The notes: a model not told the origin generated them from the letters alone. Numbered from the stretch's first letter, positions 7,686-16,170 are shown. The stretch is DNA of 64,000 bases from Anaerotignum neopropionicum (GCF_001571775.1 NZ_LRVM01000013.1:1-64000), one strand, 5' to 3'. Numbers and translations are program-made.

Positions 7686-8199
7686 CCCCAGACGTATACA
7701 AACCTGGGCGTTGGGTCAGGAATTTTGCTGCGCAAAACCATCACTGCTTGATGGCAGCGTTTTATTCGCTGTTCAATCCAAAACCTACCTGCTTTTCGAA
7801 AAAAGCAAGACTAAAAACTTTTATAAAACCCGCATTGATATGCGGGTTTACGCCGGAAAAGTTGTAATGGCAAGGAATTGCCTTCTATCCAATGGACAAC
7901 TTTTGCGGAGCAAAAGTGATGACCCCTCACTGCCCAAGAAAGGGCAGACAGCGAAGCTGGCTTTTGCAGAGCAAAGTGATGACCCCTCACTGCCCAAGAA
8001 AGGGCAGACAGCGAAGCTGGCTTTTGCAGAGCAAAGTGATGACCCCTCACTGCCCAAGAAAGGGCAGACAGCGAAGCTGGCTTTTGCAGAGCAAAAGTGA
8101 TGACCCCTCACTGCCCAAGAAAGGGCAGACAGCGAAGCTGGCTTTTGCAGAGCAAAAGTGATGACCCACCCCTTGTGGGTGTTTGTATTCAGTCTGGGG
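7686..8199 (+). repeat. Interspersed modular repeat, copy A
   Basis: The element of about 510 bp is bounded by imperfect inverted repeats: CCCCAGAC-GT-ATACAAAC at the left, and the complement of CCCCAGAC-TGA-ATACAAAC at the right. Its core shares modules with copies at 15755 and 48501: a GAAAAAAGCAAGAC stretch, AAAAACTTTTAT, then a hairpin AACCCGCAT...ATGCGGGTTT, then AATGGCAA. It then carries a tandem array of a 60-61 bp unit and ends with a hairpin ACCCAC/GTGGGT. Open frames inside are products of the near-multiple-of-three period and lack ribosome sites. It is probably a non-autonomous element or structured RNA. Confidence 0.75.
7916..8157 (+). repeat. Tandem array, four units of 60-61 bp
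   Basis: Units start at 7916, 7976, 8036 and 8097 and are almost identical (GTGATGACCCCTCACTGCCC...). Each contains potential mini-hairpins GCCC/GGGC and CAGC/GCTG. There are no unique spacers, so this is not a CRISPR array. Near-identical units make up the array in copy B at 15938. Confidence 0.92.
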
Positions 8200-8296
8200 T
8201 ATCCATAAAAGAAGATTTCCTTTGAAAAAGTTCAGTTCATTTTAGCTTTTTCAATGATACAGAGGACAAACAGATAAGTTTCTGGGTATGCGCAGG

Positions 8297-8479
8297 CTAT
8301 TTGAGTAAATCATTCACAATATTTTGCATGTCATTCTTGGACTGGGCATGATGTGAACGTTCAATAACGTGATTGCGAGCCCCTTTTTCCAAAGATGCAA
8401 AAGCCTGCATAGCGTCTAAGTTTTGAGAAAGTGCCATACCGAGACCAATGGGGATTTCTTTATCATTTAAAATGGACAT
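8297..8479 (-). CDS. Small conserved-looking protein, 60 residues
   Basis: ATG at 8479 is preceded by GAGGTGATATAA, an excellent ribosome site. The sequence opens MSILNDKEIPIGLGMALSQN and continues with an amphipathic helical region ending in NIVNDLLK. I recall similar 55-70 residue proteins with a KEIPIGLGMALAQN-like start in other Clostridia, without an assigned function. There is no signal peptide or cysteine. It lies alone after repeat copy A. Confidence 0.8.
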   Translation of the reverse strand: MSILNDKEIPIGLGMALSQNLDAMQAFASLEKGARNHVIERSHHAQSKNDMQNIVNDLLK

Positions 8480-8875
8480 TTATATCACCTCAACAATATT
8501 ATCTGCGATATAAAAAATAATATTAAAGTGTTTTTTGGCAGTTTGTTGGGTTTTACTTTTATTTAAATTATTTTTGAAATTGCGAGTACTAATTGATTGC
8601 TTATAATTAAAGTAAAGAGTAAAATATTATAAGTTCCTTTAATTTTTGCTATGGAGATGTTCGAAATTTGTGGGGGCATATGTGGAAGAGGTATGAATTG
8701 TTTTGATGGGGAGGAATACATTTAAACATTATAAAAAGGACTGGATTTTGGGTGGATAATCTCAAAATTGAACGAATGTAAAGCGGTCACTATTAGCAAA
8801 TTAGCCACAAACTGGTTTCTAACAATACTAAATATGATGATTTAGGGGCGTAATAAGCGTATTCGAATAGTAGGG
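8480..8875. other. AT-rich intergenic region, nothing recognised
   Basis: About 400 bases between the small minus-strand gene and the membrane-anchored protein. A TATAAT hexamer at 8602 without a clear -35 is the only promoter-like feature I see. There is no RNA gene or repeat. Confidence 0.45.
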
Positions 8876-9316
8876 ATGGTGGATATGAGTCGTTCTAAAA
8901 AGCTTATAATGGTAGGCGCTTTATGTTTCCTTTTGATCATTTACTTGATCTATAGAACAAATCCAATTCCTCCAACTTTGAAAGGGTTTTATCAAAGTGA
9001 ATGGGTAAGTGATGTGGGGGGCACAGAAGGTAAGATAATTCAAATTTCCATATGGGAAGATGGTAGATTTGTGGAGTTCATTACAAATCGTCAAGTAAAT
9101 CGGGGAACCTTGAAAAAAATAGATGATATGCAATATTATTTTGATGGAAACGAAGCGGATTTTGATATTATATTGAATTCAGATAATTCGTTTCAAATTA
9201 AAATCCCAAGGTTAAACAATGGTGAACCAATAGAATTAAAAAATGTTGATGATATTCCCTGTACTTTTGCAGCCCAATGGGATGATGTAGAAGAATATAA
9301 AGCATACTTAAAATAA
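8876..9316 (+). CDS. Membrane-anchored hypothetical protein
   Basis: The protein has 146 residues from ATG 8876, or 143 from ATG 8885, which has GGTGG just upstream and may be the better start. A single N-terminal helix (about residues 9-25) precedes a soluble domain of about 115 residues with alternating polar and hydrophobic segments suggestive of beta structure (IIQISIWEDGRFVEFI). No lipobox is present, so it is probably an extracytoplasmic domain held by an uncleaved anchor. I do not recognise the family. A bidirectional terminator separates it from ilvC. Confidence 0.7.
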   Translation: MVDMSRSKKLIMVGALCFLLIIYLIYRTNPIPPTLKGFYQSEWVSDVGGTEGKIIQISIWEDGRFVEFITNRQVNRGTLKKIDDMQYYFDGNEADFDIILNSDNSFQIKIPRLNNGEPIELKNVDDIPCTFAAQWDDVEEYKAYLK

Positions 9317-9324
9317 TAGATAAA

Positions 9325-9356
9325 AAAAGCAGGTATAATATTATACCTGCTTTTTT
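9325..9356. terminator. Bidirectional terminator
   Basis: GCAGGTATAA (9329-9338) and TTATACCTGC (9341-9350) form a perfect stem flanked by A and T runs. It serves the plus-strand gene ending at 9316 and probably the ilvBNC operon, whose last gene ends at 9426 from the other side. Confidence 0.88.
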
Positions 9357-9425
9357 ACCTCCCCAACAGCGAATTCCTGTTGAGAGGCTCCGCACATTTA
9401 TACCACTACATTAAATAGGAAGAAA

Positions 9426-10412
9426 TTAGTGTTTTTTCATGTGGCTTCTTAATTCTGCGCCAACAGATTCGCTTAAGTGTGCCTTCTGCATTCTTCTCAT
9501 TGCGTTGAAGTTAGGACGGTTTGCCTGATTTTCCAAAATCCATTCTCTAGCAAAGGAACCATCCTGGATATCCTTCAAAATGCCGCGCATAGCCTCTCTG
9601 GTCTGTTCTGTGATGATTTTAGGGCCTGCTGTATAATCGCCGTATTCAGCAGTATCGCTGCAAGAATAACGCATGAAGGACAGGCCTTCCTTTACAACCA
9701 AGTCAATGATTAATTTCATTTCATGGATACATTCAAAGTAAGCATTCTCGGGCTGATATCCTGCTTCTACCAATGTATCAAAACCAGCCTTCATCAATGC
9801 GGATACGCCGCCGCAAAGAACAGCCTGCTCACCGAAAAGGTCGGTTTCTGTTTCTTCTCTGAAGGTTGTTTCCAAAACGCCGGCTCTGGTTGCGCCCAAG
9901 CCGTTAGCATATGCCAAAGCAACATCCTTTGCATTGCCGCTTGCATCCTGATAAACAGCAATCAAAGCAGGAACGCCGAAGTCTTCTTGATATGTACTTC
10001 TTACAATGTGTCCGGGACCCTTAGGAGCGATCATGATAACATCTACATCGCTGGGAGGTACGATCTGACCATAATGAATATTGAAGCCATGGGCAAAAGC
10101 CAGAGTGGAACCGGATTTTAAATAAGGCTTGATGTCAGCCTGATACATTTTTGCCTGTGTTTCGTCATTTACTAAGATCATGATGATATCAGCTGCTTTT
10201 ACTGCTTCGGGTGTTGTCATAACAGTTAAACCATCAGCTTCTGCGCGAGCTTTGCTTTTGGAGCCTTCATAAAGGGCAACGACAACATCAACGCCGCTAT
10301 CTTTGAGGTTCAGTGCATGGGCGTGGCCCTGAGAACCATAACCAACAACTGCAACCTTCTTTCCTGCCAACATTTCTTTTTTCGCGTCTTGTTCATAATA
10401 CATTTTAGCCAT
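9426..10412 (-). CDS. ilvC: Ketol-acid reductoisomerase
   Basis: The 328-residue class I enzyme converts acetolactate or acetohydroxybutyrate to the dihydroxy acids of valine and isoleucine synthesis, using NAD(P)H and Mg2+. The nucleotide-binding motif [17 protein letters not shown] is at residues 24-40. The metal and substrate region includes [16 protein letters not shown] and [11 protein letters not shown] 10412 is preceded by AAAGGAG. It is the last gene of ilvB-ilvN-ilvC, with a 36-base gap after ilvN. No ilvD or leu genes are in the window. Confidence 0.98.
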   Translation of the reverse strand: MAKMYYEQDAKKEMLAGKKVAVVGYGSQGHAHALNLKDSGVDVVVALYEGSKSKARAEADGLTVMTTPEAVKAADIIMILVNDETQAKMYQADIKPYLKSGSTLAFAHGFNIHYGQIVPPSDVDVIMIAPKGPGHIVRSTYQEDFGVPALIAVYQDASGNAKDVALAYANGLGATRAGVLETTFREETETDLFGEQAVLCGGVSALMKAGFDTLVEAGYQPENAYFECIHEMKLIIDLVVKEGLSFMRYSCSDTAEYGDYTAGPKIITEQTREAMRGILKDIQDGSFAREWILENQANRPNFNAMRRMQKAHLSESVGAELRSHMKKH

Positions 10413-10448
10413 TTTAAATTCTCCTTTTGTTTTTATAATTTTTTTTTA

Positions 10449-10964
10449 TTACTTTACGCCATATAAACATTTGCTGCCGCGTTCAACGGCAATGAGCCCG
10501 GTACGACAGTATTCAAGTATGCCGTAGGGAGCTATATAAGTAAGAAAAGCATTAAGCTTACTACTTTCACCAGTCATTTCAATGCAAACAGATTCGGGAG
10601 ACATATCTACCACTTTGGAGCGAAATACATTTGCTGCATCCAAAATGGTTTGCAGACTTTCACCCTTTGCATTGACTTTTGCGATTAAAAGCTCGCGTAA
10701 AATTGTATTTTCGCAGGTCATCAGTTCAACTTTTTTTACGTCATAAAGCTTGGTAATTTGTTTGAGCAACTGCTCCTTTTTATTTACATCCCCCGTTGCG
10801 GTGATTGTCATCCTCGACACTTCAGGATTGTTCGTTACACCACAGGTAAAGCTGTCAATATTAAAGTTTCGTTGACTAAAGAGAGATGAAATTCTGGTAA
10901 GCGTACCCGACTGATTTGAAACAATGATGGAAACTGCAAATTGCTGATTGATATCATTACTCAT
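10449..10964 (-). CDS. ilvN: Acetolactate synthase small (regulatory) subunit
   Basis: This 171-residue protein has an N-terminal ACT domain (SIIVSNQSGTLTRISSLFSQ, about residues 11-30), which in the family binds valine for feedback inhibition, and a C-terminal ALS small-subunit domain. ATG 10964 is chosen because AGGTGA lies at correct spacing; an upstream in-frame GTG at 10973 sits inside that ribosome site. The gene begins ten bases after the ilvB stop, so the subunits are co-translated. Confidence 0.96.
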   Translation of the reverse strand: MSNDINQQFAVSIIVSNQSGTLTRISSLFSQRNFNIDSFTCGVTNNPEVSRMTITATGDVNKKEQLLKQITKLYDVKKVELMTCENTILRELLIAKVNAKGESLQTILDAANVFRSKVVDMSPESVCIEMTGESSKLNAFLTYIAPYGILEYCRTGLIAVERGSKCLYGVK

Positions 10965-10974
10965 TGGAATCACC

Positions 10975-12633
10975 TCATTTCAAGATAATGTTTTCCAAAG
11001 AACCATTTGGTGGCACCATGGGAAATACGTTTTCTTCATCAGGAATCAAGCAGTCAATTACAACGGGGCTAGCTAGAGCAAAGGCTTGATCTAAGGCTTC
11101 GTTTAACTCCGTCAAGTTTGTGGCACGAAGGCCGGTTGCACCAAAGGCATCTGCCAGCTTTACAAAATCAGTTTTTCGCTCCAGGTTGCTTGACATAAAG
11201 TGATTTTGAAAGAAAAGGTTTTGCCATTGTCGTATCATCCCCAGCACTCCATTATTCAGGATAACTACAATCAGGGGAAGATTTTGGGATACAGCTGTTG
11301 CCAATTCATTTAGATTCATGCCAAAGCTGCCGTCCCCAGTAAAAAGTACTGTTTTGCTGCCCGTTGCCATTGCGGCACCGATGGCAGCGCCCATACCGTA
11401 GCCCATTGTGCCCAAGCCTCCGCTGGTTTGCAGCGTTCTTGGTTTTTTAAAGTTGTAATATTGTGCTACCCACATTTGATGCTGACCTACATCGGTGGCA
11501 ATATTTGTTTCCGGTGCGGCTCTTTGGTTTACGGCGGCGATTATCTGCCAAGGCAGTAGATAGCCGTCTGGTGCATAAAAATCTTTTGTTTTGTTTTTAT
11601 AAGAATGTACCAATTCTTCCCATTGGGGATGTTTTTGCGGCTCCAGCTTAGAGGTTATGTAGCTTAGTGCGAAATGCAAATCACCGGGAATTTTTAATGC
11701 TGCATCAATGTTTTTCCCGTGCTCCGCAGAGTCGATGTCTAGGTGAATAATTTTTGCATTTGGGGCAAACTTTTGTCTGTTTCCTGTGGCTCTGTCGGTA
11801 AAACGAACCCCTGCTGCGATAACCAAATCACATTCGCTTATGGCCTTGCTGGCTGCAAATCTGCCGTGCATACCGCTCATACCAAGGTATTTGGGGTGGC
11901 TGTTATCCATTGCCGTTAACCCCATCATACTGCAAACCATAAAGGCGTCGGTTTTTTCAACCAGTTTAGTTGTTACATCTGCGCAATTTCCATTGATTAC
12001 GCCGCCGCCGCAATATACAATGGGGCGTTTACTGTTGTTTATCATTTCCAACGCCTGATCTAAAAGTGCCGTGTTAGGCTTGGCATCGGGTATCTTTTCC
12101 GCAATACCCATGGGGGAGTATTCGGTTTTATCAATCTGTATATTTTTCGGGATGTCTACCAGTACGGGACCGGGACGCCCGCTTTTTGCAAGACGAAAAG
12201 CCTCTCGAACTGTTTCGGCAAGAGTTTCCACGGTGTTTACACGGAAACTGTGTTTTGTTACAGGAATGGAAAGCCCGAAGGTATCCACATCCTGAAAGCT
12301 GTCGGAACCGATTAGTTCCATGGGAACATTTCCTGTAATTGCAACCATGGGAATGGAATCAGCATTTGCTGTGGCAAGCCCTGTAATCAGGTTTGTTGCA
12401 CCTGGGCCTGAGGTGGCGAGACAAACGCCCACCTTTCCACTGGAACGGCTGTAGCCATCTGCTGCATGGGCTGCACCTTGCTCGTGGGCTGTTAAAACAT
12501 GGCTAATACGATGTTTGTTTTTATAAAGCTCATCGTAAATATTGAGTACTTGCCCTCCCGGATATCCGAAAATTGTCGTAACGCCCTGTTCAATGAGTGT
12601 TTCAATTAATATTTGGCAGCCGCTTTGCTCCAT
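10975..12633 (-). CDS. ilvB: Acetolactate synthase large (catalytic) subunit
   Basis: The 552-residue thiamine-diphosphate enzyme condenses pyruvate with pyruvate or 2-oxobutyrate, the first step of valine and isoleucine synthesis. The catalytic glutamate segment TAHEQGAAHAADGYSR is near residue 50, and the ThDP motif GDGSFGMN...NNGVLG is in the C-terminal third. ATG 12633 follows TAGGAGGAATTAGA; a longer start at 12660 lacks such a site. A strong terminator and a branched-chain-rich short gene lie just upstream, suggesting attenuation. Confidence 0.97.
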   Translation of the reverse strand: MEQSGCQILIETLIEQGVTTIFGYPGGQVLNIYDELYKNKHRISHVLTAHEQGAAHAADGYSRSSGKVGVCLATSGPGATNLITGLATANADSIPMVAITGNVPMELIGSDSFQDVDTFGLSIPVTKHSFRVNTVETLAETVREAFRLAKSGRPGPVLVDIPKNIQIDKTEYSPMGIAEKIPDAKPNTALLDQALEMINNSKRPIVYCGGGVINGNCADVTTKLVEKTDAFMVCSMMGLTAMDNSHPKYLGMSGMHGRFAASKAISECDLVIAAGVRFTDRATGNRQKFAPNAKIIHLDIDSAEHGKNIDAALKIPGDLHFALSYITSKLEPQKHPQWEELVHSYKNKTKDFYAPDGYLLPWQIIAAVNQRAAPETNIATDVGQHQMWVAQYYNFKKPRTLQTSGGLGTMGYGMGAAIGAAMATGSKTVLFTGDGSFGMNLNELATAVSQNLPLIVVILNNGVLGMIRQWQNLFFQNHFMSSNLERKTDFVKLADAFGATGLRATNLTELNEALDQAFALASPVVIDCLIPDEENVFPMVPPNGSLENIILK

Positions 12634-12673
12634 TCTAATTCCTCCTAACTTTTTTGGCATACAAATTTAGGTA

Positions 12674-12712
12674 AACAAAAAGGCTGTACAGTGGATACAC
12701 TGTACAGCCTTT
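12674..12712 (-). terminator. Terminator between leader peptide and ilvB (candidate attenuator)
   Basis: A perfect 15-bp stem, AAAGGCTGTACAGTG with CACTGTACAGCCTTT around a four-base loop, is followed on the minus strand by TTTTTG. It lies 17 bases after the small upstream frame and 40 bases before ilvB. The six-base AGCCTT inside the leader frame could pair with AAGGCT of the 5' arm, but a ribosome stalled on the Ile run would cover it, so the antiterminator is not established. Confidence 0.85.
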
Positions 12713-12729
12713 CGATTAAGGATTACTTG

Positions 12730-12867
12730 TTATGCAATCTCAACCAATTTGACTTTGTCATCAGCTAACCACTTTTTACCAGCACAAAGAACCTCACCGA
12801 GAATGACAAGGACGAGGTTAATAAGGCTAATAATAATGTAGTTAACTGCTTGGTTAAAATTATACAT
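12730..12867 (-). CDS. Candidate ilv leader peptide, 45 residues
   Basis: ATG 12867 is preceded by AAGGGGAGAACGAATC, a good ribosome site. Nineteen of 45 residues are Ile, Leu or Val, and codons 11-27 contain 13 of them (IIISLINLVLVIL...VL), partly encoded by C-ending codons (CTC, GTC) that are unusual in this AT-rich genome. A promoter lies about 40 bases upstream, a strong terminator 17 bases downstream, then ilvB. This is the layout of a leader-peptide attenuator. It could instead be a small membrane protein with one helix and a charged tail. Confidence 0.7.
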   Translation of the reverse strand: MYNFNQAVNYIIISLINLVLVILGEVLCAGKKWLADDKVKLVEIA

Positions 12868-12904
12868 GATTCGTTCTCCCCTTCGTTTAAATTTGTTATT
12901 TGGA

Positions 12905-12933
12905 AGTTTAAAGCTAAATTGTATTTTTGTCAA
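12905..12933 (-). promoter_or_regulatory. Sigma-A promoter of the ilv leader
   Basis: On the minus strand TTGACA (12933-12928) and TAAACT (12910-12905) are separated by 17 bases. Transcription would begin near 12898, giving a leader of about 265 bases before ilvB. Confidence 0.7.
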
Positions 12934-13407
12934 TACAAATGGTTTATTTTTTTTTTGGCAAAGCAAAATTTAAGTAAATGTGCTGTGTGTTTTTTAGTTA
13001 ATACAAAATTATTTGTGCACAAATTTCAATACAATTGGAATAAAAAATTTATATAATTAAAATAAAAATTTAATTTCGGATTATTAATATTTTATTATTT
13101 TCCAGAATAAAGGTCATTTAAGTTATATTGTTAGGAAAAAAATTTAATATATGTTGCGAAAAAAGTAAATTAAGGGGGAAATTTGTAAATTAAAATTTAA
13201 AGTAAAATAGGAATGTATTCAGTCCTACAGAAATGGAAACCCTACATAAAAGAAGAAAAAGTTTTTGCTTTGTGCGTAAGGATTTTGACAACTGATTCAT
13301 AAAATATTTGCCTATTTTTTAATATTTGGTTTGCGAAAGCAGCTTGTTCTTTTTTTGTTTCATCAGCATAGACTTGTACAAAGTCTAATGGGAGTAATGG
13401 GAGTGTG
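12934..13407. other. AT-rich divergent intergenic region
   Basis: About 470 bases upstream of the ilv promoter and the SpoIID-domain gene. The DNA is AT-rich; apart from a weak TTGACA-like element near 13287 and the GGGAG ribosome site just before 13408, nothing is recognisable. Confidence 0.45.
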
Positions 13408-15717
13408 ATGCCAGTGAAACGGTTATTAATATGGATAGTGGCTTTAGGTTTTATTCTTGGTGGGTGCGCCAGTGCGCCGCCGGTGGAGCTGGTAACGCAA
13501 GCGCCTCAGGGGACAATTGGGGATGATATTCCCATCACCAGGAGCCAAGCGGCAAAAATGCTGGCATTAGCCTTTTATACACAGGAGGAAATTGAAAATT
13601 TGCCCCAGAATGCATCGTTTCCTGATGTTTCAAAAGAAAATTGGGCCTATCCTTATATAAATGCGGTGGTGGAGTTGAATTTTTTTTCCGGGGATGGAGA
13701 GGGTTTTCGGCCGGAGGATGATTTATTATTGTGGGAGGCCCAAATTTTAATGGATCGTGTTGCGCCGGATTATGAAAAACGAATGGTTTTAACAGAGGAC
13801 AACAGAAATATGCCCGTGGCATACAGCCTTTGGACACAGCTTTTTGAAAAGGCCTTGATGGCAAGGCGAGGAGAGGAAAGTCTGTATTCCTATGGAATCA
13901 AAAAACAAACCCAAGTTTTGTTTACAGGGGGAGAGGATAGTATTTTTGATGGGGGGATTTTTGGTGCCGATGGGTATGATTTATCGATTTATACCGATGA
14001 GAAAATTTCGTTTTGGGAAAAAGATGGAGAAATGATTGGATTGCTAGCTGTAGAGGAAACCACGCCCACGGTGGAAAACATATACTGCCAAAAGAAGGGC
14101 AATCAAATCATGCTAACAGGAGTGGGGCAAAAAGCCTATACCTTTGAGGGTGGAGATTTTGAAGCAGGACTTTGCAACGTGACCATTGATAACGGCAAGG
14201 CAACTGTAAAAGAGGGCACAAAGCTTAGCGGCGAGGTTGTAAAGCGGGTAGATGAGAAGGGGATTTATTTAAGCAGCCAAGGAGAGATGCAATGGGCGGA
14301 GGGATTCCGTGTTTATGGTCAAGATCTATTAAGTAAAAATTATTTTGACTTGATTTGCGGCACCGATTTAGCGGATTATTATATTATGGATGGTAAATTA
14401 ATGGGGGCAATCATCAAAAAGGATGTGGTTCCGGAAAAAATCCGTGTTCTTTTAGGCGGCGGGCTGCAAGAATCCATTTCCATTAAGGGCGCTGAGGGTT
14501 TTTCTTTGTCCAACGGTGTGGGAGAGAAAGATTTTACATCGAGCGAAGCGTCCCTTACAGCCGATTTAGCGTGGTTTGACTATGGAATTGTTACCGTTTC
14601 CGGCAAGGTTACCCTTACTTTTGATGGTGGCGAGGCACGTACTTATACCGGCCTCATTGAGATGGAGCGGATAGACGATAAAATAGCAATTATCAATGAA
14701 TTGAATATGGAGGAATATCTGGTAGGGGTAGTGCCAAATGAAATGCCTGTAAGCTTTGGGCAGGCAGCATTGGAGGCCCAGGCAATTTGTGCAAGAAGCT
14801 ATGCGTATAATCAGTTTTATGCCAATGCTTATGGAAAATATGGCGCTCATGTAACGGATACTGTTGCCAGTCAGGTGTTTATGGGTGCACAAACAGCCCT
14901 TGAGGCGGAAAACGCCGTGATGGCTACAAAGGGGATGTGTGTTGTAGCGGGAGATCGGGTTGCCCAAACCTATTTTTATTCCACTTCTTGTGGATTTGGA
15001 ACAAAGGACACTGATGTTTGGTCGGCAGACGGTACTTTTAGCGGTAGTGGGAAGTCCTATTTGCAAGGGCAGGCCTATGGTGTGACGCAAGAAATGCCGA
15101 AAACGGAAGAAGAATGGCTTGGGTTTTGGCAGGATTGGCAAATTGACGGTTATGACAAGGCGTCTGCATGGTATCGTTGGAAGGTATATTATAGCGCAGG
15201 GCAGCTAACTGAAATTACGGAAAAAACCTTTGGGGATATTTCGTCCTCCAACCAAGCTTTGATTAAAGTAAAGCAAGGTGATGACAGCTGGAAGGCGGAA
15301 GCACCTAAGGGTTTGGGTAAATTAACGGGAATAAAGGTGGCTGAGCGAGGAGAGGGCGGTGTAATTAAAATTTTAGAAATGAGTTTTGAAAAGGGAAGCG
15401 TGCAGGTCTTGACCGAAAATGCGATTAGAAAAGTGCTTTCTCCTACGAAGCTGACCATTGGTGATACGATCAACCTGCAAAGAATCAGCGGCGGAACGCT
15501 GATAGGGCAGAAAATGCTGCCAAGTGCCTTCTTCGCCATAAAGGAAATGAAAAATAATGAGGGAACACTTACAGGGGTCGCCCTTTATGGTGGCGGCTGT
15601 GGGCACGGTGTTGGGTTAAGCCAATACGGTGCCAAGGAATTGGCTGGTCAGGGTCTTAGCGGAGAGGAAATTGTAGAAACATATTTCCCGAACACAACGG
15701 TGGAAAAGGCAATGTAA
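13408..15717 (+). CDS. Lipoprotein with SLH-like region and SpoIID/LytB amidase-enhancer domain
   Basis: The 769-residue protein has a lipoprotein signal (basic N-terminus, hydrophobic stretch, lipobox LGGC with Cys20). Residues about 45-125 resemble S-layer-homology repeats (ITRSQAAKMLALAF...FPDV...W), then comes a long unassigned middle region. The SpoIID domain occupies roughly residues 425-765, with MEEYLVGVVPNEMP, ALEAQAICARSYA and the C-terminal GGGCGHGVGLSQYGAKELA. SpoIID proteins act on peptidoglycan stem-less glycan; this one is probably a cell-wall paralogue, not the sporulation gene itself. ATG 13408 is preferred over the adjacent GTG 13405. Confidence 0.85.
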   Translation: MPVKRLLIWIVALGFILGGCASAPPVELVTQAPQGTIGDDIPITRSQAAKMLALAFYTQEEIENLPQNASFPDVSKENWAYPYINAVVELNFFSGDGEGFRPEDDLLLWEAQILMDRVAPDYEKRMVLTEDNRNMPVAYSLWTQLFEKALMARRGEESLYSYGIKKQTQVLFTGGEDSIFDGGIFGADGYDLSIYTDEKISFWEKDGEMIGLLAVEETTPTVENIYCQKKGNQIMLTGVGQKAYTFEGGDFEAGLCNVTIDNGKATVKEGTKLSGEVVKRVDEKGIYLSSQGEMQWAEGFRVYGQDLLSKNYFDLICGTDLADYYIMDGKLMGAIIKKDVVPEKIRVLLGGGLQESISIKGAEGFSLSNGVGEKDFTSSEASLTADLAWFDYGIVTVSGKVTLTFDGGEARTYTGLIEMERIDDKIAIINELNMEEYLVGVVPNEMPVSFGQAALEAQAICARSYAYNQFYANAYGKYGAHVTDTVASQVFMGAQTALEAENAVMATKGMCVVAGDRVAQTYFYSTSCGFGTKDTDVWSADGTFSGSGKSYLQGQAYGVTQEMPKTEEEWLGFWQDWQIDGYDKASAWYRWKVYYSAGQLTEITEKTFGDISSSNQALIKVKQGDDSWKAEAPKGLGKLTGIKVAERGEGGVIKILEMSFEKGSVQVLTENAIRKVLSPTKLTIGDTINLQRISGGTLIGQKMLPSAFFAIKEMKNNEGTLTGVALYGGGCGHGVGLSQYGAKELAGQGLSGEEIVETYFPNTTVEKAM

Positions 15718-15754
15718 GGCGAGGGGAATATAAGGCATTATAGAGTCTAAAAAA

Positions 15755-16170
15755 GGCATCCAATTCAGATGCCCCAGAACAAAGACAAACCTTGGCCGTT
15801 GCCCAAACCCACTTACTTTTTGAAAAAAGCAAGACCAAAAACTTTTATTAAACCCGCATTCTATGCGGGTTTACGCCGATTAAGGTTGGAATGGCAAAGG
15901 AATGTCTTCTGTCAAAAGAATAACTTTGCGCAGCAAAGTGATGACCCCTCACTGCCAAGAAAGGGCAGACAGCGAAGCTGGCTTTTGCGCAGCAAAGTGA
16001 TGACCCCTCACTGCCAAGAAAGGGCAGACAGCGAAGCTGGCTTTTGCGCAGCAAAAGTGATGACCCCTCACTGCCAAGAAAGGGCAGACAGCGAAGCCGG
16101 CTTTTGCGCAGCAAAAGTGATGAGCCAAACCCTTGAGGGCTTTGCCCTCAAGGGTTTGGCTTTGTCTACG
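15755..16170 (+). repeat. Interspersed modular repeat, copy B
   Basis: It begins with a GGCATC/GATGCC hairpin and CCCCAGA, then shares with copies A and C the modules GACAAACCTTGG, TTGCCCAAACCCACTT, GAAAAAAGCAAGACC, AAAAACTTTTATTAAA and the AACCCGCAT/ATGCGGGTTT hairpin. A tandem array follows, and the element closes with a perfect 17-bp inverted repeat (16124-16140 with 16144-16160) and GCTTTGTC, complementary to the left-end GACAAA. Open frames inside have no ribosome sites. Confidence 0.75.
15938..16116 (+). repeat. Tandem array, three units of 59-60 bp
   Basis: Units start at 15938, 15997 and 16057 with a partial fourth at 16117. The unit is the one seen at 7916, differing in GCAGAGCAAA versus GCGCAGCAAA and one C fewer in the CTGCC stretch. 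TTTGC/GCAAA can pair at each junction. Confidence 0.9.

Noticed and set aside
7916-8157. CRISPR array
   Set aside because: The repeats are directly adjacent without unique spacers, and no cas genes are in the window.
7711-8161. Several overlapping open frames on both strands through the 60-bp repeats
   Set aside because: They arise because a 60-bp period keeps frames open. They lack ribosome sites and encode the same peptide repeatedly in several frames.
14566-15141. 191-codon open frame antisense to the SpoIID-domain gene
   Set aside because: No ribosome site or recognisable domain, and it is fully contained in a convincing gene on the other strand.
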